A stretch of 64,000 nucleotides of DNA from Metabacillus sp. KUDC1714 (GCF_014217835.1 NZ_CP055263.1:3227501-3291500), one strand, 5' to 3'; counted from the stretch's first letter, positions 8,837 through 17,904 are shown. Made by a program: numbers and translations. Notes: a model not told the origin generated them from the sequence alone.

Positions 8837-9964
8837 ATGAGAGTACCTGTTGTTGTTATGCGTGGTGGAACTAGTAAAGCGGTATTTATTAATTTTGAAG
8901 ATATGCCGACTGATCGTTTGCTTTGGGATGAATTTTTATTGGATATTATGGGAAGTCCAGACCATAGACAAATTGACGGCCTTGGTGGGGCAAATTCATT
9001 AACTAGTAAAGCTGCAATTATCAAAAAGTCAGAACTAGAAGAGATTGATATTGAATACACATTTTCCCAAATAAGTATTGAAAATCAATTAGTTGATTTC
9101 AAAGGAAACTGCGGAAATATTTCTTCTGCGGTAGGTCCCTATGCAATTGAACAAGGCCTAGTACCAGCAATTGAGCCTATTACAACAGTTAGAATATTTA
9201 ATACAAATACTCAAAAGGTCATTATTGCTGAGGTAGAAGTTGAAAATGGCCAAGTAAAAACTGAAGGTATGTGTGCAATCCCTGGAGTACCAGGAACAGG
9301 TTCTCCTATCTATCTTTCATTCACTAATGCTGAAGGTGCAGTAACAGGAAAACTATTTCCAACTGGAAACTCTATTGATGTCATTCAATCACCTAAAGGC
9401 CCTATAAATGTTTCTATTATCGATGTTGCTAATCCATTAGTTTTTGTTAATGCCAAAGATGTCGGTCTTACGGGTACTGAACTACCTCATGAAATTACAC
9501 AAAAAAAGCTAACAGAACTAGAGAATATTAGATCAATTGCAGCCGAAATGTGCCAATTTTCTTCAAAAGAGGATGCAACAAAAAAATCACCTGCTGTCCC
9601 TAAAATGACAATTATTGCTCCTCCTATGGATTATATTGATGTAACAGGAGTGGAAAGAAAAGCTTCAGATATGGACTGCACAATCAGAATGATGTCCATG
9701 CAAAAACCACATCAAGCACTTGCTATAACAGGTGCCATCTGTACCACTGCAGGAGCATTTTTAAAAGATTCAATCTTATCCGATATTGTAAAAGTAAATC
9801 AAGAAGTTGTCAGGTTAGGACATCCTGCTGGGATCATGGAAACCAAGGTTGAGTTAATAGCTGGAAGTATTAGTGCAATCAAGGTAGTACGTACAGCCCG
9901 TATGATTTTGGAAGGTTATGCATTTACAAAGAAAAATTATGAGTTTACCTCTAAATTAGCTTAA
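8837..9964 (+). CDS. prpF: PrpF family isomerase (2-methylaconitate / 4-oxalomesaconate type)
   Basis: A roughly 375-residue protein of the PrpF family, diaminopimelate-epimerase fold. Visible motifs: VPVVVMRGGTSKAVFIN at the N-terminus, GSPDHRQIDGLGGANSLTSK, FKGNCGNISSAVGPYAI and IRMMSMQKPHQALAITGA. These proteins isomerise the double bond of unsaturated tricarboxylates such as methylaconitate, aconitate or oxalomesaconate. The ATG start at about 8837 is preferred because the upstream in-frame GTG lies inside the AAGGTGG ribosome site. No prpB/C/D genes are next to it, so it may serve aconitate or tricarballylate use rather than the full methylcitrate cycle (inference). Divergent CcpC-like regulator upstream. 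Confidence 0.9.
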   Translation: MRVPVVVMRGGTSKAVFINFEDMPTDRLLWDEFLLDIMGSPDHRQIDGLGGANSLTSKAAIIKKSELEEIDIEYTFSQISIENQLVDFKGNCGNISSAVGPYAIEQGLVPAIEPITTVRIFNTNTQKVIIAEVEVENGQVKTEGMCAIPGVPGTGSPIYLSFTNAEGAVTGKLFPTGNSIDVIQSPKGPINVSIIDVANPLVFVNAKDVGLTGTELPHEITQKKLTELENIRSIAAEMCQFSSKEDATKKSPAVPKMTIIAPPMDYIDVTGVERKASDMDCTIRMMSMQKPHQALAITGAICTTAGAFLKDSILSDIVKVNQEVVRLGHPAGIMETKVELIAGSISAIKVVRTARMILEGYAFTKKNYEFTSKLA

Positions 9965-10054
9965 ATAATATAATTTTGTAAAAAGAAATTGGATAAAATG
10001 TAAATTATTTTCTTAATTATAAAAAAATTTAGGTTATAAATGGAGGAACTATTC

Positions 10055-10201
10055 GTGTGGGTAATTACTATCTTTTTAAATGAAAATATGAAGATGTACG
10101 AATTTAATACAGAAAAAGAGGCGAGGGAGGCTTTTAGGAAGATAAAAGGCGACAAAATTCTTTCTGAGATAGTTTATTTTAATGATCCTTGTTATATTTA
10201 A
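10055..10201 (+). CDS. Small hypothetical protein, 48 residues
   Basis: A short ORF below usual length cut-offs. It starts at GTG with GGAGG upstream (10043-10047), encodes a protein beginning MWVITIFLNENMKMYEF, continuing NTEKEAREAFRKIKG and ending YFNDPCYI, then TAA. It has mixed alpha/beta character, no membrane segment and a basic, charged middle. A strong hairpin terminator follows 50 bp later, and prpF lies 90 bp upstream in the same direction, so it could be co-transcribed. I do not recognise the family. Confidence 0.6.
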   Translation: MWVITIFLNENMKMYEFNTEKEAREAFRKIKGDKILSEIVYFNDPCYI

Positions 10202-10251
10202 ACCCTAATTATGAAATTATTTTTTACGTTTATAGTTTCTGAACTAATAAT

Positions 10252-10294
10252 GTAATCCAGCCTGTTCACTGGTGGATAGGCTGGATTACTTTTC
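10252..10294 (+). terminator. Rho-independent terminator
   Basis: Perfect 12-bp stem GTAATCCAGCCT (10252-10263) with AGGCTGGATTAC (10278-10289) and a T-tail. It ends the prpF and small-ORF unit. Confidence 0.85.
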
Positions 10295-10301
10295 AATAAT
10301 C

Positions 10302-10472
10302 GAGGCGTTATTTATAAATAAGCATGGTGCTTCTTTATATTTTATTAAGTATAAAAGTCCACTGGGAAGAGGGAATAATGTTGTTGTAATTACACAATAT
10401 GATAGTGATTAATTTGTTTCTGATGTAGAAGAAAATGCTAATGCTACCCCGAAAATTAGATTTTCACTCTAA
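10302..10472 (+). pseudogene. Short decayed coding remnant, unidentified
   Basis: A frame with protein-like composition (…INKHGASLYFIKYKSPLG…VVVITQYDSD) is interrupted by an in-frame TAA at 10410-10412 and resumes (FVSDVEENANATPKIRF) to a stop at 10470. No start codon or ribosome site is visible. It may be the tail of a lost gene; chance cannot be excluded. Confidence 0.25.
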
Positions 10473-10492
10473 CTTTTGGGTTACATTAATAG

Positions 10493-11704
10493 TTAGGACA
10501 TGTATTTACTTTTGGTTTTTGATAAATTTATTGTATTATTTTTTATTAAATGAACTAATAAGGCGATTAAAGGCAAAGCTGTTCCAATGAGTAAAGTTAC
10601 TTCACTATTAAATTTATAGTAAGTATAACTTCCAATCCATGAACCAAAGGCTCCTCCCAAAAAGAAAATAGTCATATATAATCCATTAAGTCTGTTTCTT
10701 ATCTCGGGATTCAAACCAAAGATAACTTTTTGTCCTAATAATAAATTTCCTGCTACACCGATATCAATGCTAATGCCGGAGATAAGGAGTAAAATCACAC
10801 TAAATAGTGAATGATCTTGAACAAAAAATAAAAGTAAGATAGATAATAGTACGAGCGCCATTGATATATTAGTCATTGTAAAAATATAACCTTTATCTGC
10901 TATTTTACCAATAGTAGGAGTTAATAAAGCTCCAGCTATTGCAACAAAGCCAATTAATGCAATTTCATTATTTGAAAAATGTAATGGCTCAGACCTTAAT
11001 AAAATTGGGATAACTGTCCAATAAAGACTAAATGTTGCAAATAAACATGCGTGATAAAAAGCTCTTTGTTGTAAAGGAGATGTATTTATTAATAGCTTCA
11101 CCATAGAAGCTATTAAATTTGGGTATGACATGTTACTAGTTGATACTACTTCATAGTTGGGCAAGAATTTAATAATTAGCAGTAATACGGCAACTAGCGT
11201 TATTAATGAAAAAAGAAATACCATTCTCCAGCCGAACCAGTCAGCTATTCCGATAGATAATGGGCGAGCAATCATAATCCCAATCAATAAACCACTCATC
11301 ACTTTACCTACATATTTACCAGTCTCTTCTATAGGTACAATCCTCATTGTTAGTGGAACTAACATTTGAGCCGCACAAGCTCCGATGCCAATTATGATTG
11401 TTAATAGTAAAAAAACAATTCCATTTGTTGAAATTAGCGTACCAATTAATGAAAGAATAATAAGCCCGATAAGAATTCCTATTATTTTCTTACTTTTAAA
11501 TAGGTCAGCCATTGGTACGATAAAAAATAGGCCCAATCCATACCCAATTTGTGTCAAGGTAGTAAGCAATCCAGATAAATCAGAAGAGATGTTCAGATCA
11601 GTTGCAATGAATTGGACAATTGGTTGTGCATAATAAATATTAGCAGCAAGTGAACCGCAACTAATTGCCAAAATAAATAGTAGAAAATTTGTCTTTTTAG
11701 TCAA
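10493..11704 (-). CDS. MFS transporter (drug exporter type)
   Basis: A major facilitator of about 403 residues with twelve predicted membrane segments. The A-loop motif is recognisable around FFIVPMADLFKSKKIIG, and IGIMIARPLSIGIADWFGWRMVF follows the second half of the N-terminal bundle. It resembles the YgaY/YybF-like exporters often controlled by local TetR or MarR regulators. Start: TTG at 11704, nine bases after AAGGA; the ATG at 11713 abuts the ribosome site directly. It lies 69 bp after the TetR gene in the same direction, with a regulator-type dyad in the gap. Substrate unknown. Confidence 0.88.
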   Translation of the reverse strand: MTKKTNFLLFILAISCGSLAANIYYAQPIVQFIATDLNISSDLSGLLTTLTQIGYGLGLFFIVPMADLFKSKKIIGILIGLIILSLIGTLISTNGIVFLLLTIIIGIGACAAQMLVPLTMRIVPIEETGKYVGKVMSGLLIGIMIARPLSIGIADWFGWRMVFLFSLITLVAVLLLIIKFLPNYEVVSTSNMSYPNLIASMVKLLINTSPLQQRAFYHACLFATFSLYWTVIPILLRSEPLHFSNNEIALIGFVAIAGALLTPTIGKIADKGYIFTMTNISMALVLLSILLLFFVQDHSLFSVILLLISGISIDIGVAGNLLLGQKVIFGLNPEIRNRLNGLYMTIFFLGGAFGSWIGSYTYYKFNSEVTLLIGTALPLIALLVHLIKNNTINLSKTKSKYMS

Positions 11705-11742
11705 CGTTATCATTCCTTTTGATTACGCTTATTTTTTTGGTA

Positions 11743-11757
11743 CGTTCGTTCCGAAAT
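11743..11757. promoter_or_regulatory. Candidate TetR operator upstream of MFS gene
   Basis: Dyad TTCG-TTC-CGAA (11745-11755) between the TetR and MFS genes. Its complement shares TTTCGGAACGA with the site upstream of the TetR gene (12388). Confidence 0.55.
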
Positions 11758-11773
11758 GTTTAAAAAAGAAAGA

Positions 11774-12349
11774 CTATAGGTCTGCAATAGTCTTATCCAC
11801 TAGATTATAGGCAAGATATTTCTCTTTTTTATATCTGGACATTAAATTAAGGCTATGATTTAAACTTAATAAAGAATATGCAACTAATTCAGAGTTAGCC
11901 TCTTGTGAAATTTCTCCTTTCTGTTTTCCTTCTTCAATAACTTGTTTAAATACTTTTTCAAGTTCATTAAAATCATTCAGAAGTATTTCTTCTATGGAAG
12001 GATCAATATGTCCAATAAGCAGCGAAGAATTAGTTATAATACAACTTTTGGGAATGTCATCTGAATAGCATTTTTCAATTTGTTGATAAAAAAACGATTT
12101 AAGTGATGCTTTAGTGTTTATACCACTAAAAAGTAAATTTCTCTTCCGAGAGCCAACGTTTTTATAATGTTCTAAAACCAGTTTAAATAGTTCATCCTTA
12201 TCTCCAAAACTATCGTAGAGAGTAGATCGACTTATTCCCATCGTTTCAATAAGATCTGAGATATATGTAGCGTCATAACCTTTTTCCCAGAATAAATACA
12301 TCGCTTTATTCAAAGCATGTTCTTTGTTAAAACTAATATTTCTACCCAA
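11774..12349 (-). CDS. TetR/AcrR family transcriptional regulator
   Basis: About 191 residues. The N-terminal HTH is clear: ALNKAMYLFWEKGYDATYIS, then DLIETMGISRSTLYDSFGDKDELF. The C-terminal ligand domain is poorly conserved, as usual. I place the start at the TTG of 12349 (reading MGRNISFNKEHAL), ten bases after GGAGG; the ATG at 12370 lies upstream of that ribosome site. The MFS exporter gene follows immediately, and dyads with the same core stand before both genes, so this is probably a repressor of itself and of the exporter. Confidence 0.88.
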   Translation of the reverse strand: MGRNISFNKEHALNKAMYLFWEKGYDATYISDLIETMGISRSTLYDSFGDKDELFKLVLEHYKNVGSRKRNLLFSGINTKASLKSFFYQQIEKCYSDDIPKSCIITNSSLLIGHIDPSIEEILLNDFNELEKVFKQVIEEGKQKGEISQEANSELVAYSLLSLNHSLNLMSRYKKEKYLAYNLVDKTIADL

Positions 12350-12385
12350 TTTACATGCACCTCCATTCATATAATTTAGTATAAA

Positions 12386-12402
12386 GTTTTCGGAACGATG
12401 AG
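12386..12402. promoter_or_regulatory. Candidate TetR operator upstream of tetR
   Basis: Contains TTCG-GAA-CGAT (12389-12399), the near-palindrome seen also at 11745, about 40 bp upstream of the regulator start. Two matching sites at the expected places support an operator. Confidence 0.55.
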
Positions 12403-12496
12403 TCCAGAAAAACGTATCTTGAAATCAAGCCTTCAAGAGTCTAGCTTGGATTGAATCCAAACTTTTTCATCAATCGATTTTCTGGAGTAACGAAAA

Positions 12497-12540
12497 AAAG
12501 CCCAATTTCTCAATTTTAATGCTGAGAAATTGGGCTTTCT
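12497..12540. terminator. Strong hairpin between divergent genes
   Basis: Stem of about 16 bp (12497-12512 with 12523-12538, core AGCCCAATTTCTCA) with A-run left and T-rich right. It lies between the divergent TetR and S9 peptidase genes, where no upstream gene needs it; it may end a lost gene or a small RNA, or act as a leader hairpin. Confidence 0.7.
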
Positions 12541-12658
12541 AATATTGTAATTTCCTTAACGTTGTAAATATGCGTATTTTCCAGACGCTACCCCTAATAA
12601 AAAGGTTTTTTATATTCTAACGAGAATATATATAAAACATTGTAAAGGGGGTAATAGG

Positions 12659-14488
12659 ATGACAAAAGATGCTAAGGATACCAGTGTCAAAAAATATTCA
12701 ATTGATCATTTTTTCAACACTGAATCTATTATATCGAACTCCATTTCTTTCGACGAAAAAAAAGTTTTATATTCGAGTGATAAAAGTAGGATCTATAATG
12801 CTTACATGGTTTCTTTAGAGGATAATAGCCAGCAACAGGTTACCTATTCAACGGATAATGCAGTCTATGCCGTTTCTTTTTTTCCGAAAGATAATCGCTT
12901 TTTATTTTTAAGTGATAAAGGCGGAAATGAAATTTTACATATTTATGTGCAAAATGAAAATGGGGAAGCTATTGATTTAACTCCGGGAGAAAACGAGCGT
13001 GCGGTATTTTTTGATTGGAGTAAGGATGAGAAAAGCTTTTTCTATGGATCCAATAAAAGGAATCCAAGTTTTATCGATGTTTATGAAATGAATATCGAAA
13101 CATATGAATCAACCTGTATTTTTACGAATAATGCCGGATATGAATTTGGATCCATATCACCTGATAAGCGTTTTATATCGTTAGCAAAAGTGAGTAATTT
13201 AAATGATTCGGATATTTATTTATATGACCTTGAGTTCGATCGTTTGTCTCATTTAACTGCTCATGAAGGAGATGTTAATTATTTTCCTCAAAATTTCAGC
13301 GAAGATTCCGATTCTCTTTACTTTTTAACCGACGAAAATTATGAATTTAAATATTTGAAAAAGTATCACTTCGATACCAACCAATCCGTAGAAGTGGCTA
13401 AAGAAAATTGGGATATTACGACTATATTTTTTTCAAGTGACTATCACTATCTTGTTTACTCGATTAACATTGATGCAAAAACAGAATTTAAAATAATAAA
13501 CTTAACCACTCACCAGCAGATTGAACTTCCGTCATTGCCTGAAGGACAAATTGTCAATATACAGCTTTCTAAAAGCGAGGAATTAATAACATTTCTATTA
13601 AATAGCTCAAACGCACCATCGAATTTGTATGCCTATTATCTCGAATCAAAAGAATTAAAAAAGCTTTCTGATACCTTAAATCCTGAAATTGATCCAAAGG
13701 AATTAGTAGTAGCTAAGGTAATCCGCTATCCATCATTTGATGGATTAGAGATACCTGCGATTTATTATAAGCCTGTAGTAAATGCAGGTGAAAAAGCACC
13801 TGCTCTAGTATTTGTTCATGGAGGCCCCGGAGGGCAGTCTAGTACTGAATATTATCCATTATTTCAATACCTGGCAAATCAAGGTTATGCCATTTTAGAC
13901 GTAAATTACAGAGGAAGCTCTGGATATGGAAAGTCTTTCTTTAGTGCTGCAGATTTAAAGCAGGGGGAAATCGATTTGGAGGATTGTATTCAGGCAAAAA
14001 ATTTCCTTCGAGAGCAAGATTATATAAATGGAGAAAGAATCGGGATAATTGGAGATAGCTATGGTGGATTTATGGTGCTTGCTGCATTAGCATTCAGGCC
14101 GGAAGAGTTTAAAGTGGGTGTAGACATTTTTGGTGTCTCAAATTGGGAACGAACATTAAAAAGCATCCCATCATGGTGGGAAAGTTACCGAGATGCACTT
14201 TATAAAAAATTAGGTAACCCTTTTACACAAACTGAGTATTTACGCAGTATTTCACCATTGTTCCATGCGGAGAAAATTAATAAACCACTCATTGTGCTGC
14301 AGGGTGCAAATGACCCACGAGTACTTCAGGTTGAATCTGATGAAATCGTAGCTGCACTGAAAAAAAATAATGTACCTGTTGAGTATGTAGTGTTCCCTGA
14401 TGAGGGACACGGATTTATGAAAATGGAAAATAAAATAAACGGTTACAAGGCCGTACTTGAATTTTTAGATGAACATTTAAAAGCATAA
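12659..14488 (+). CDS. S9 family peptidase (prolyl oligopeptidase / acylaminoacyl-peptidase type)
   Basis: A 609-residue cytoplasmic serine peptidase; no signal peptide. The N-terminal 340 residues form the WD40-like propeller (repeats such as SWKD/SPDKRF/SEDSDSLYFLTDE). The C-terminal alpha/beta hydrolase has the oxyanion segment FVHGGPGGQSS, the nucleophile elbow GDSYGGF (Ser467), Asp552 in GANDPRV and His584 in DEGHGF. It cleaves short peptides. Start ATG after AAAGGGGG. It appears monocistronic; an IS scar lies just downstream. Confidence 0.93.
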   Translation: MTKDAKDTSVKKYSIDHFFNTESIISNSISFDEKKVLYSSDKSRIYNAYMVSLEDNSQQQVTYSTDNAVYAVSFFPKDNRFLFLSDKGGNEILHIYVQNENGEAIDLTPGENERAVFFDWSKDEKSFFYGSNKRNPSFIDVYEMNIETYESTCIFTNNAGYEFGSISPDKRFISLAKVSNLNDSDIYLYDLEFDRLSHLTAHEGDVNYFPQNFSEDSDSLYFLTDENYEFKYLKKYHFDTNQSVEVAKENWDITTIFFSSDYHYLVYSINIDAKTEFKIINLTTHQQIELPSLPEGQIVNIQLSKSEELITFLLNSSNAPSNLYAYYLESKELKKLSDTLNPEIDPKELVVAKVIRYPSFDGLEIPAIYYKPVVNAGEKAPALVFVHGGPGGQSSTEYYPLFQYLANQGYAILDVNYRGSSGYGKSFFSAADLKQGEIDLEDCIQAKNFLREQDYINGERIGIIGDSYGGFMVLAALAFRPEEFKVGVDIFGVSNWERTLKSIPSWWESYRDALYKKLGNPFTQTEYLRSISPLFHAEKINKPLIVLQGANDPRVLQVESDEIVAALKKNNVPVEYVVFPDEGHGFMKMENKINGYKAVLEFLDEHLKA

Positions 14489-14561
14489 TAATCATTGTAA
14501 AAAAGGACCAGATTAAATAGCTGGCTGACCTTATAATACGAATGAGTACTTATATTCAATA

Positions 14562-14789
14562 GCACTGAGTAACTTGTATAGGATTTCCTAAATAACACTT
14601 CTGCACCATGCATTACCCAATTTCTTATAACACTGTCTGATGTCCCAATATACCTCACAATCGTACTATAACTCTCCACACCAGCTAAATAGCGTTTAAC
14701 AATTACTAGTTTATCTTCTCCAGTGAATTTAGCCATACAAAAACTGCACCTCCAATTGTTAGATGGTGTCCAACAATTGGGGTGCAGTT
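14562..14789 (-). mobile_element. IS3-family insertion sequence remnant (5' end of orfA plus end repeat)
   Basis: Reading leftward from ATG at 14736, the first 58 or so codons match an IS3/IS150-type OrfA: MAKFTGEDKLVIVKRYLAG, then ESYSTI..IGTSDSVIRNWV, with an internal deletion before KSYTSYSV. After that the similarity stops; no orfB is present. Upstream of the ATG is a long palindrome (14742-14760 with 14772-14789, core AACTGCACC and GGTGCAGTT) forming the element end. The same end, also with an ATG and KFT codons, occurs at 17905-17973. Degenerate and not mobile. Confidence 0.7.
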
Positions 14790-14900
14790 CAATTTGGAGC
14801 GTTTTTTGTTATAGATCATAAAGGGAAAGGAAATTTCCCTGACTGCTTAACAATTTTTTTGAGAAAAATAGTGTAATTAATCCCAATATTAGAACACTTG

Positions 14901-15692
14901 CTATACGTTTTCTGTTTTATCTGTTTCATCTGCTATGTTTGCTTTTTGCTGGTATAATTTCTTCCCTAATATGGACTGAAAAATTAAGAAAGTTCCTCCG
15001 ACTGCCCAGTATAGCGGGAGTGCTGCTGGAGCGTTTAGAGAGAATATCACGATCATAAGTGGTGACATGAGCCCCATAATTTTCATTTGAGACTGGTTTT
15101 GAGTAGGCATATTTGACATCGATACTTTAAATTGTACATAGTAAACGATCCCAGCAATTGCTGTAATCCAAATATCCGGCTGTCCTAGGCTGAACCAGAG
15201 AAATGAGTGTGTCGCAATTTCTTCTGAGCCCCTGATTGCATAATAAAACCCCATCAAGATCGGCATTTGAATAAGCATTGGAAGACAACCGATAGAAAGT
15301 GGATTAACTCCATGCTTTTTATATAATCCAAACATTTCCTGCTGTAGCTTTTGTTGTTCTTTCTGGTCCTTGGCAGCCTTAGTCTTTTTCTGAATAGCAT
15401 CCATTTCAGGCTTTAATAATTCCATCTTTTCCTTCATATGCTGTTGATTTTTATACTGTTTTAACATCAATGGCAACAGAATGAGACGAATAATTAGTGT
15501 AATCAGTATGATTGACAACCCAAAGCTGCCATTAAATAAAATAGCGATACTATGAATGGCTGATGCAAATGGATGAACAAACACATTTTGAAAAAAACCA
15601 TTCCCATTTGAATTCTGTGCAGAACATGCAGAAAGTACAAAGGTAGATATCATAACTACAATAATAACAAGTATGTTTTTAGTAGGTTTCAT
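14901..15692 (-). CDS. YidC/Oxa1 membrane protein insertase (lipoprotein, SpoIIIJ/YqjG type)
   Basis: A 263-residue insertase. The start is ATG at 15692, after GGAGG and seven bases; a lipobox gives lipidation at Cys23 (FVLSAC). The YidC core has HPFASAIHSIAILF, SIILITLIIRLILLPLMLKQ, then the charged loop and GCLPMLIQMPILMGFYYAIR, with a final helix near ALPLYWAVGG. The conserved arginine that interacts with substrates is in the IIRLILLP segment. Bacilli normally carry two YidC paralogues; this locus (no rnpA/jag neighbours) suggests the accessory one or an extra copy. A 96-residue membrane-type ORF lies 32 bp upstream in the same direction. Confidence 0.92.
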   Translation of the reverse strand: MKPTKNILVIIVVMISTFVLSACSAQNSNGNGFFQNVFVHPFASAIHSIAILFNGSFGLSIILITLIIRLILLPLMLKQYKNQQHMKEKMELLKPEMDAIQKKTKAAKDQKEQQKLQQEMFGLYKKHGVNPLSIGCLPMLIQMPILMGFYYAIRGSEEIATHSFLWFSLGQPDIWITAIAGIVYYVQFKVSMSNMPTQNQSQMKIMGLMSPLMIVIFSLNAPAALPLYWAVGGTFLIFQSILGKKLYQQKANIADETDKTENV

Positions 15693-15724
15693 CTTTCTTC
15701 CTCCAGTCATTTTTCTAAAAATGC

Positions 15725-16015
15725 TTAGTAAGAGAAAGAATGGAAACCTTCCGAATCGTCACCCGAGCTTTCTTTTCTGCGAATATATCTTGCAATCCAA
15801 CCTAATAATGAGTTAGACCTCCAGTCATTTATCTGCTGAATAGAAGGTCTTGATAAAGTTATATTTACCTTTGAAGGTGAGACACATGTTGCTTCAATAA
15901 AATCATATTCAATATGCCAAGTCCAAATATATTTAATCGTTAAGCTTAATAGAAAGCTAGCATAGAATGTATTAATAGTAGAAATGTTTGTAAAATCTAA
16001 AATAATCTCGTACAA
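15725..16015 (-). CDS. Hypothetical small membrane-associated protein
   Basis: A 96-residue ORF upstream of the YidC gene, same strand, 32 bp apart. With the TTG start at 16015 (AGGGGTG five bases before) it begins MYEIILDFTNISTINTFY and has one likely membrane segment (about residues 14-33), then a soluble tail with SIQQINDWRSNSLLGWIARY and a polar end. I do not recognise it. Position suggests co-transcription with the insertase gene. Confidence 0.45.
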   Translation of the reverse strand: MYEIILDFTNISTINTFYASFLLSLTIKYIWTWHIEYDFIEATCVSPSKVNITLSRPSIQQINDWRSNSLLGWIARYIRRKESSGDDSEGFHSFSY

Positions 16016-16509
16016 ATTTTCACCCCTAAAAAGAGCAACTAAGAGAAGTATAATAAAAAATTGAGTGCAAGGCAATGGAATGGATATCTAAATAGGGGCT
16101 GCTGAATAAACAAAGGATCCAGTAATGACAAGGGGGTGGGGTCTTTTTGTCGAATATATGTATTTATGATTACTCTTTAATAATCTATTTTTCGCAGAAA
16201 GGCGCGATTGTTGAAATACGAAAAAGGAAGAATGCCTTTAGTTTTCATCATTAATTCATTAAAAGAGCAATTCATTAGGAGTACCAAATAGAAAAGAGGA
16301 ATAATGATCTAGTCATTGTTTCTCTTTATTATTTTGATAAAATAAACAACACTGTTATTTAGAAAAAGAGATCGGATTTTTATATGTAAAGGTAAAGAAC
16401 TCTTAAATATAATGAAAATAAGTAAATGTTTACCTTGTGTTAAGAAGGCTGTGAATTTTGTAAGCGCATCCAAATATGTTAAACAAATTATCAATAAGGA
16501 GTTTTTATA
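16016..16509. other. Intergenic region between divergent genes, no gene seen
   Basis: AT-rich, about 490 bp between a leftward small ORF and a rightward dehydrogenase gene. No convincing ORF or RNA gene was found; a possible cre lies at 16460. The short leftward frame near 16309-16494 has no ribosome site and low-complexity composition. Confidence 0.5.
16460..16473 (+). promoter_or_regulatory. Weak cre-like site
   Basis: TGTAAGCGCATCCA matches the cre consensus TGWAANCGNTNWCA at about 12 of 14 positions, 36 bp before the Gfo/Idh/MocA gene. A second sugar-type control site in the window supports CcpA control, but this one is weak. Confidence 0.35.
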
Positions 16510-17793
16510 ATGGTAAAAAGATATGTATTAGTCGGAACAGGTGGAAGAGCAGAATATTTCTATGGTGCGGTTGTCCGTGATTTTAGGGAGACGAGTGAAC
16601 TAGTTGCGTTTTGTGATATCAATCAAACGAGAATGAATTATGCGAACCGTTTATTGGAAGAGAAATATGATCATCCGCAAATCGAGACTTATCTTGCTAA
16701 GGATTTTGAACAAATGATTGCTAATGAAAAGCCTGATACGGTGATCGTTACGTCCGTCGATCGAACCCATCATACGTATATTATTAAAGCATTAGAACTA
16801 GGGTGTGATGTGATAACCGAAAAACCAATGACCACCGATGCCGAAAAATGTCAGGCGATTATTGATGCTGTTAAGAAAACAGGTCGAGAGGTTCGCGTTT
16901 CTTTTAACTATCGATATGCACCACATAACACGAAAATAAGAGAGTTAATTAAAGACGGTGTGATTGGTGAAGTATTTTCGGTCAATTTTGAGTGGGCATT
17001 AAATACTCAGCATGGGGCAGATTACTTCCGAAGATGGCATCGAGATAAGCGAAATAGTGGTGGCTTGTTAGTTCATAAATCTACCCATCATTTTGATTTA
17101 GTTAACTTCTGGTTAGGAACAACACCAGAGACAGTCTATGCCCTAGGTGGATTACGTTTTTATGGCAGAGAAAATGCAGAATCAAGGGGAGTAACTAACT
17201 TTTATCAACGGGCACATGGAAGTGAAGTGGCCAAGAATGATCCGTTTGCTATTAATCTAGAAGAAAACAAACATTTAAAAGCAATGTATTTAGATGCCGA
17301 AAAAGAAGATGGCTATCAGCGTGATCAAAGTGTGTTTGGAGATGGCATTAATATTGAAGATACATTAGGCGTGATGGTCCATTACAAAAATAAAGCTATT
17401 TTAAACTATTCTTTAAATGCTTATTTACCATGGGAAGGCTATATTGTTTCGTTTAATGGTAGTAAAGGACGAATCGAAGTTCATGTCCGGGAGCAATCAT
17501 ATATTAATTCAGGTGGAAATAAAGAGGATGAAGGAAGACTAGAGGAAAAATCAATTACTGTTATGCCGATGTTTAGTGAATCGTATGAGGTAGAAATAGA
17601 AGAAGGTGAAGGTGGCCACGGTGGTGGTGACCCAATCTTATTACAAGATCTGTTTGGTACACCGTTAGAGGATGAATTTAACCGAGCAGCTTCCCATGTA
17701 GACGGAGCCATGTCAATACTTACTGGGATTGCAGGAAATATTTCATTAAATACTGGACAGCCAGTGAAAGTTGACGGATTGGTGAAGTTTTAA
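16510..17793 (+). CDS. Gfo/Idh/MocA family oxidoreductase
   Basis: A 427-residue NAD(P)-dependent sugar or inositol type dehydrogenase. The N-terminal Rossmann fold has VLVGTGGRAEYFYG, the family EKP motif is in DVITEKPMTTDAEKC (Lys-Pro about residue 119), and the C-terminal domain has GGLLVHKSTHHFDLVNFWLG with the catalytic-type histidine pair. Ribosome site AAGGAG seven bases before ATG. It stands alone between two IS scars, with no sugar transporter next to it. Substrate unknown. Confidence 0.9.
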   Translation: MVKRYVLVGTGGRAEYFYGAVVRDFRETSELVAFCDINQTRMNYANRLLEEKYDHPQIETYLAKDFEQMIANEKPDTVIVTSVDRTHHTYIIKALELGCDVITEKPMTTDAEKCQAIIDAVKKTGREVRVSFNYRYAPHNTKIRELIKDGVIGEVFSVNFEWALNTQHGADYFRRWHRDKRNSGGLLVHKSTHHFDLVNFWLGTTPETVYALGGLRFYGRENAESRGVTNFYQRAHGSEVAKNDPFAINLEENKHLKAMYLDAEKEDGYQRDQSVFGDGINIEDTLGVMVHYKNKAILNYSLNAYLPWEGYIVSFNGSKGRIEVHVREQSYINSGGNKEDEGRLEEKSITVMPMFSESYEVEIEEGEGGHGGGDPILLQDLFGTPLEDEFNRAASHVDGAMSILTGIAGNISLNTGQPVKVDGLVKF

Positions 17794-17904
17794 GCTATTG
17801 GTGTTACAACGATGGTTTGAAAATATAAAAGAAAACGGGGATCAACTTCGTTTTCAAGCATGATTTGATCACAACTATAGAATACAATATCCAGAAATAG
17901 CTAC

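Noticed and set aside
14742-14789. Palindrome taken as a simple terminator of the S9 gene
   Set aside because: It recurs at 17926-17973 attached to the same OrfA start, so it belongs to the IS end; termination may be a side effect.
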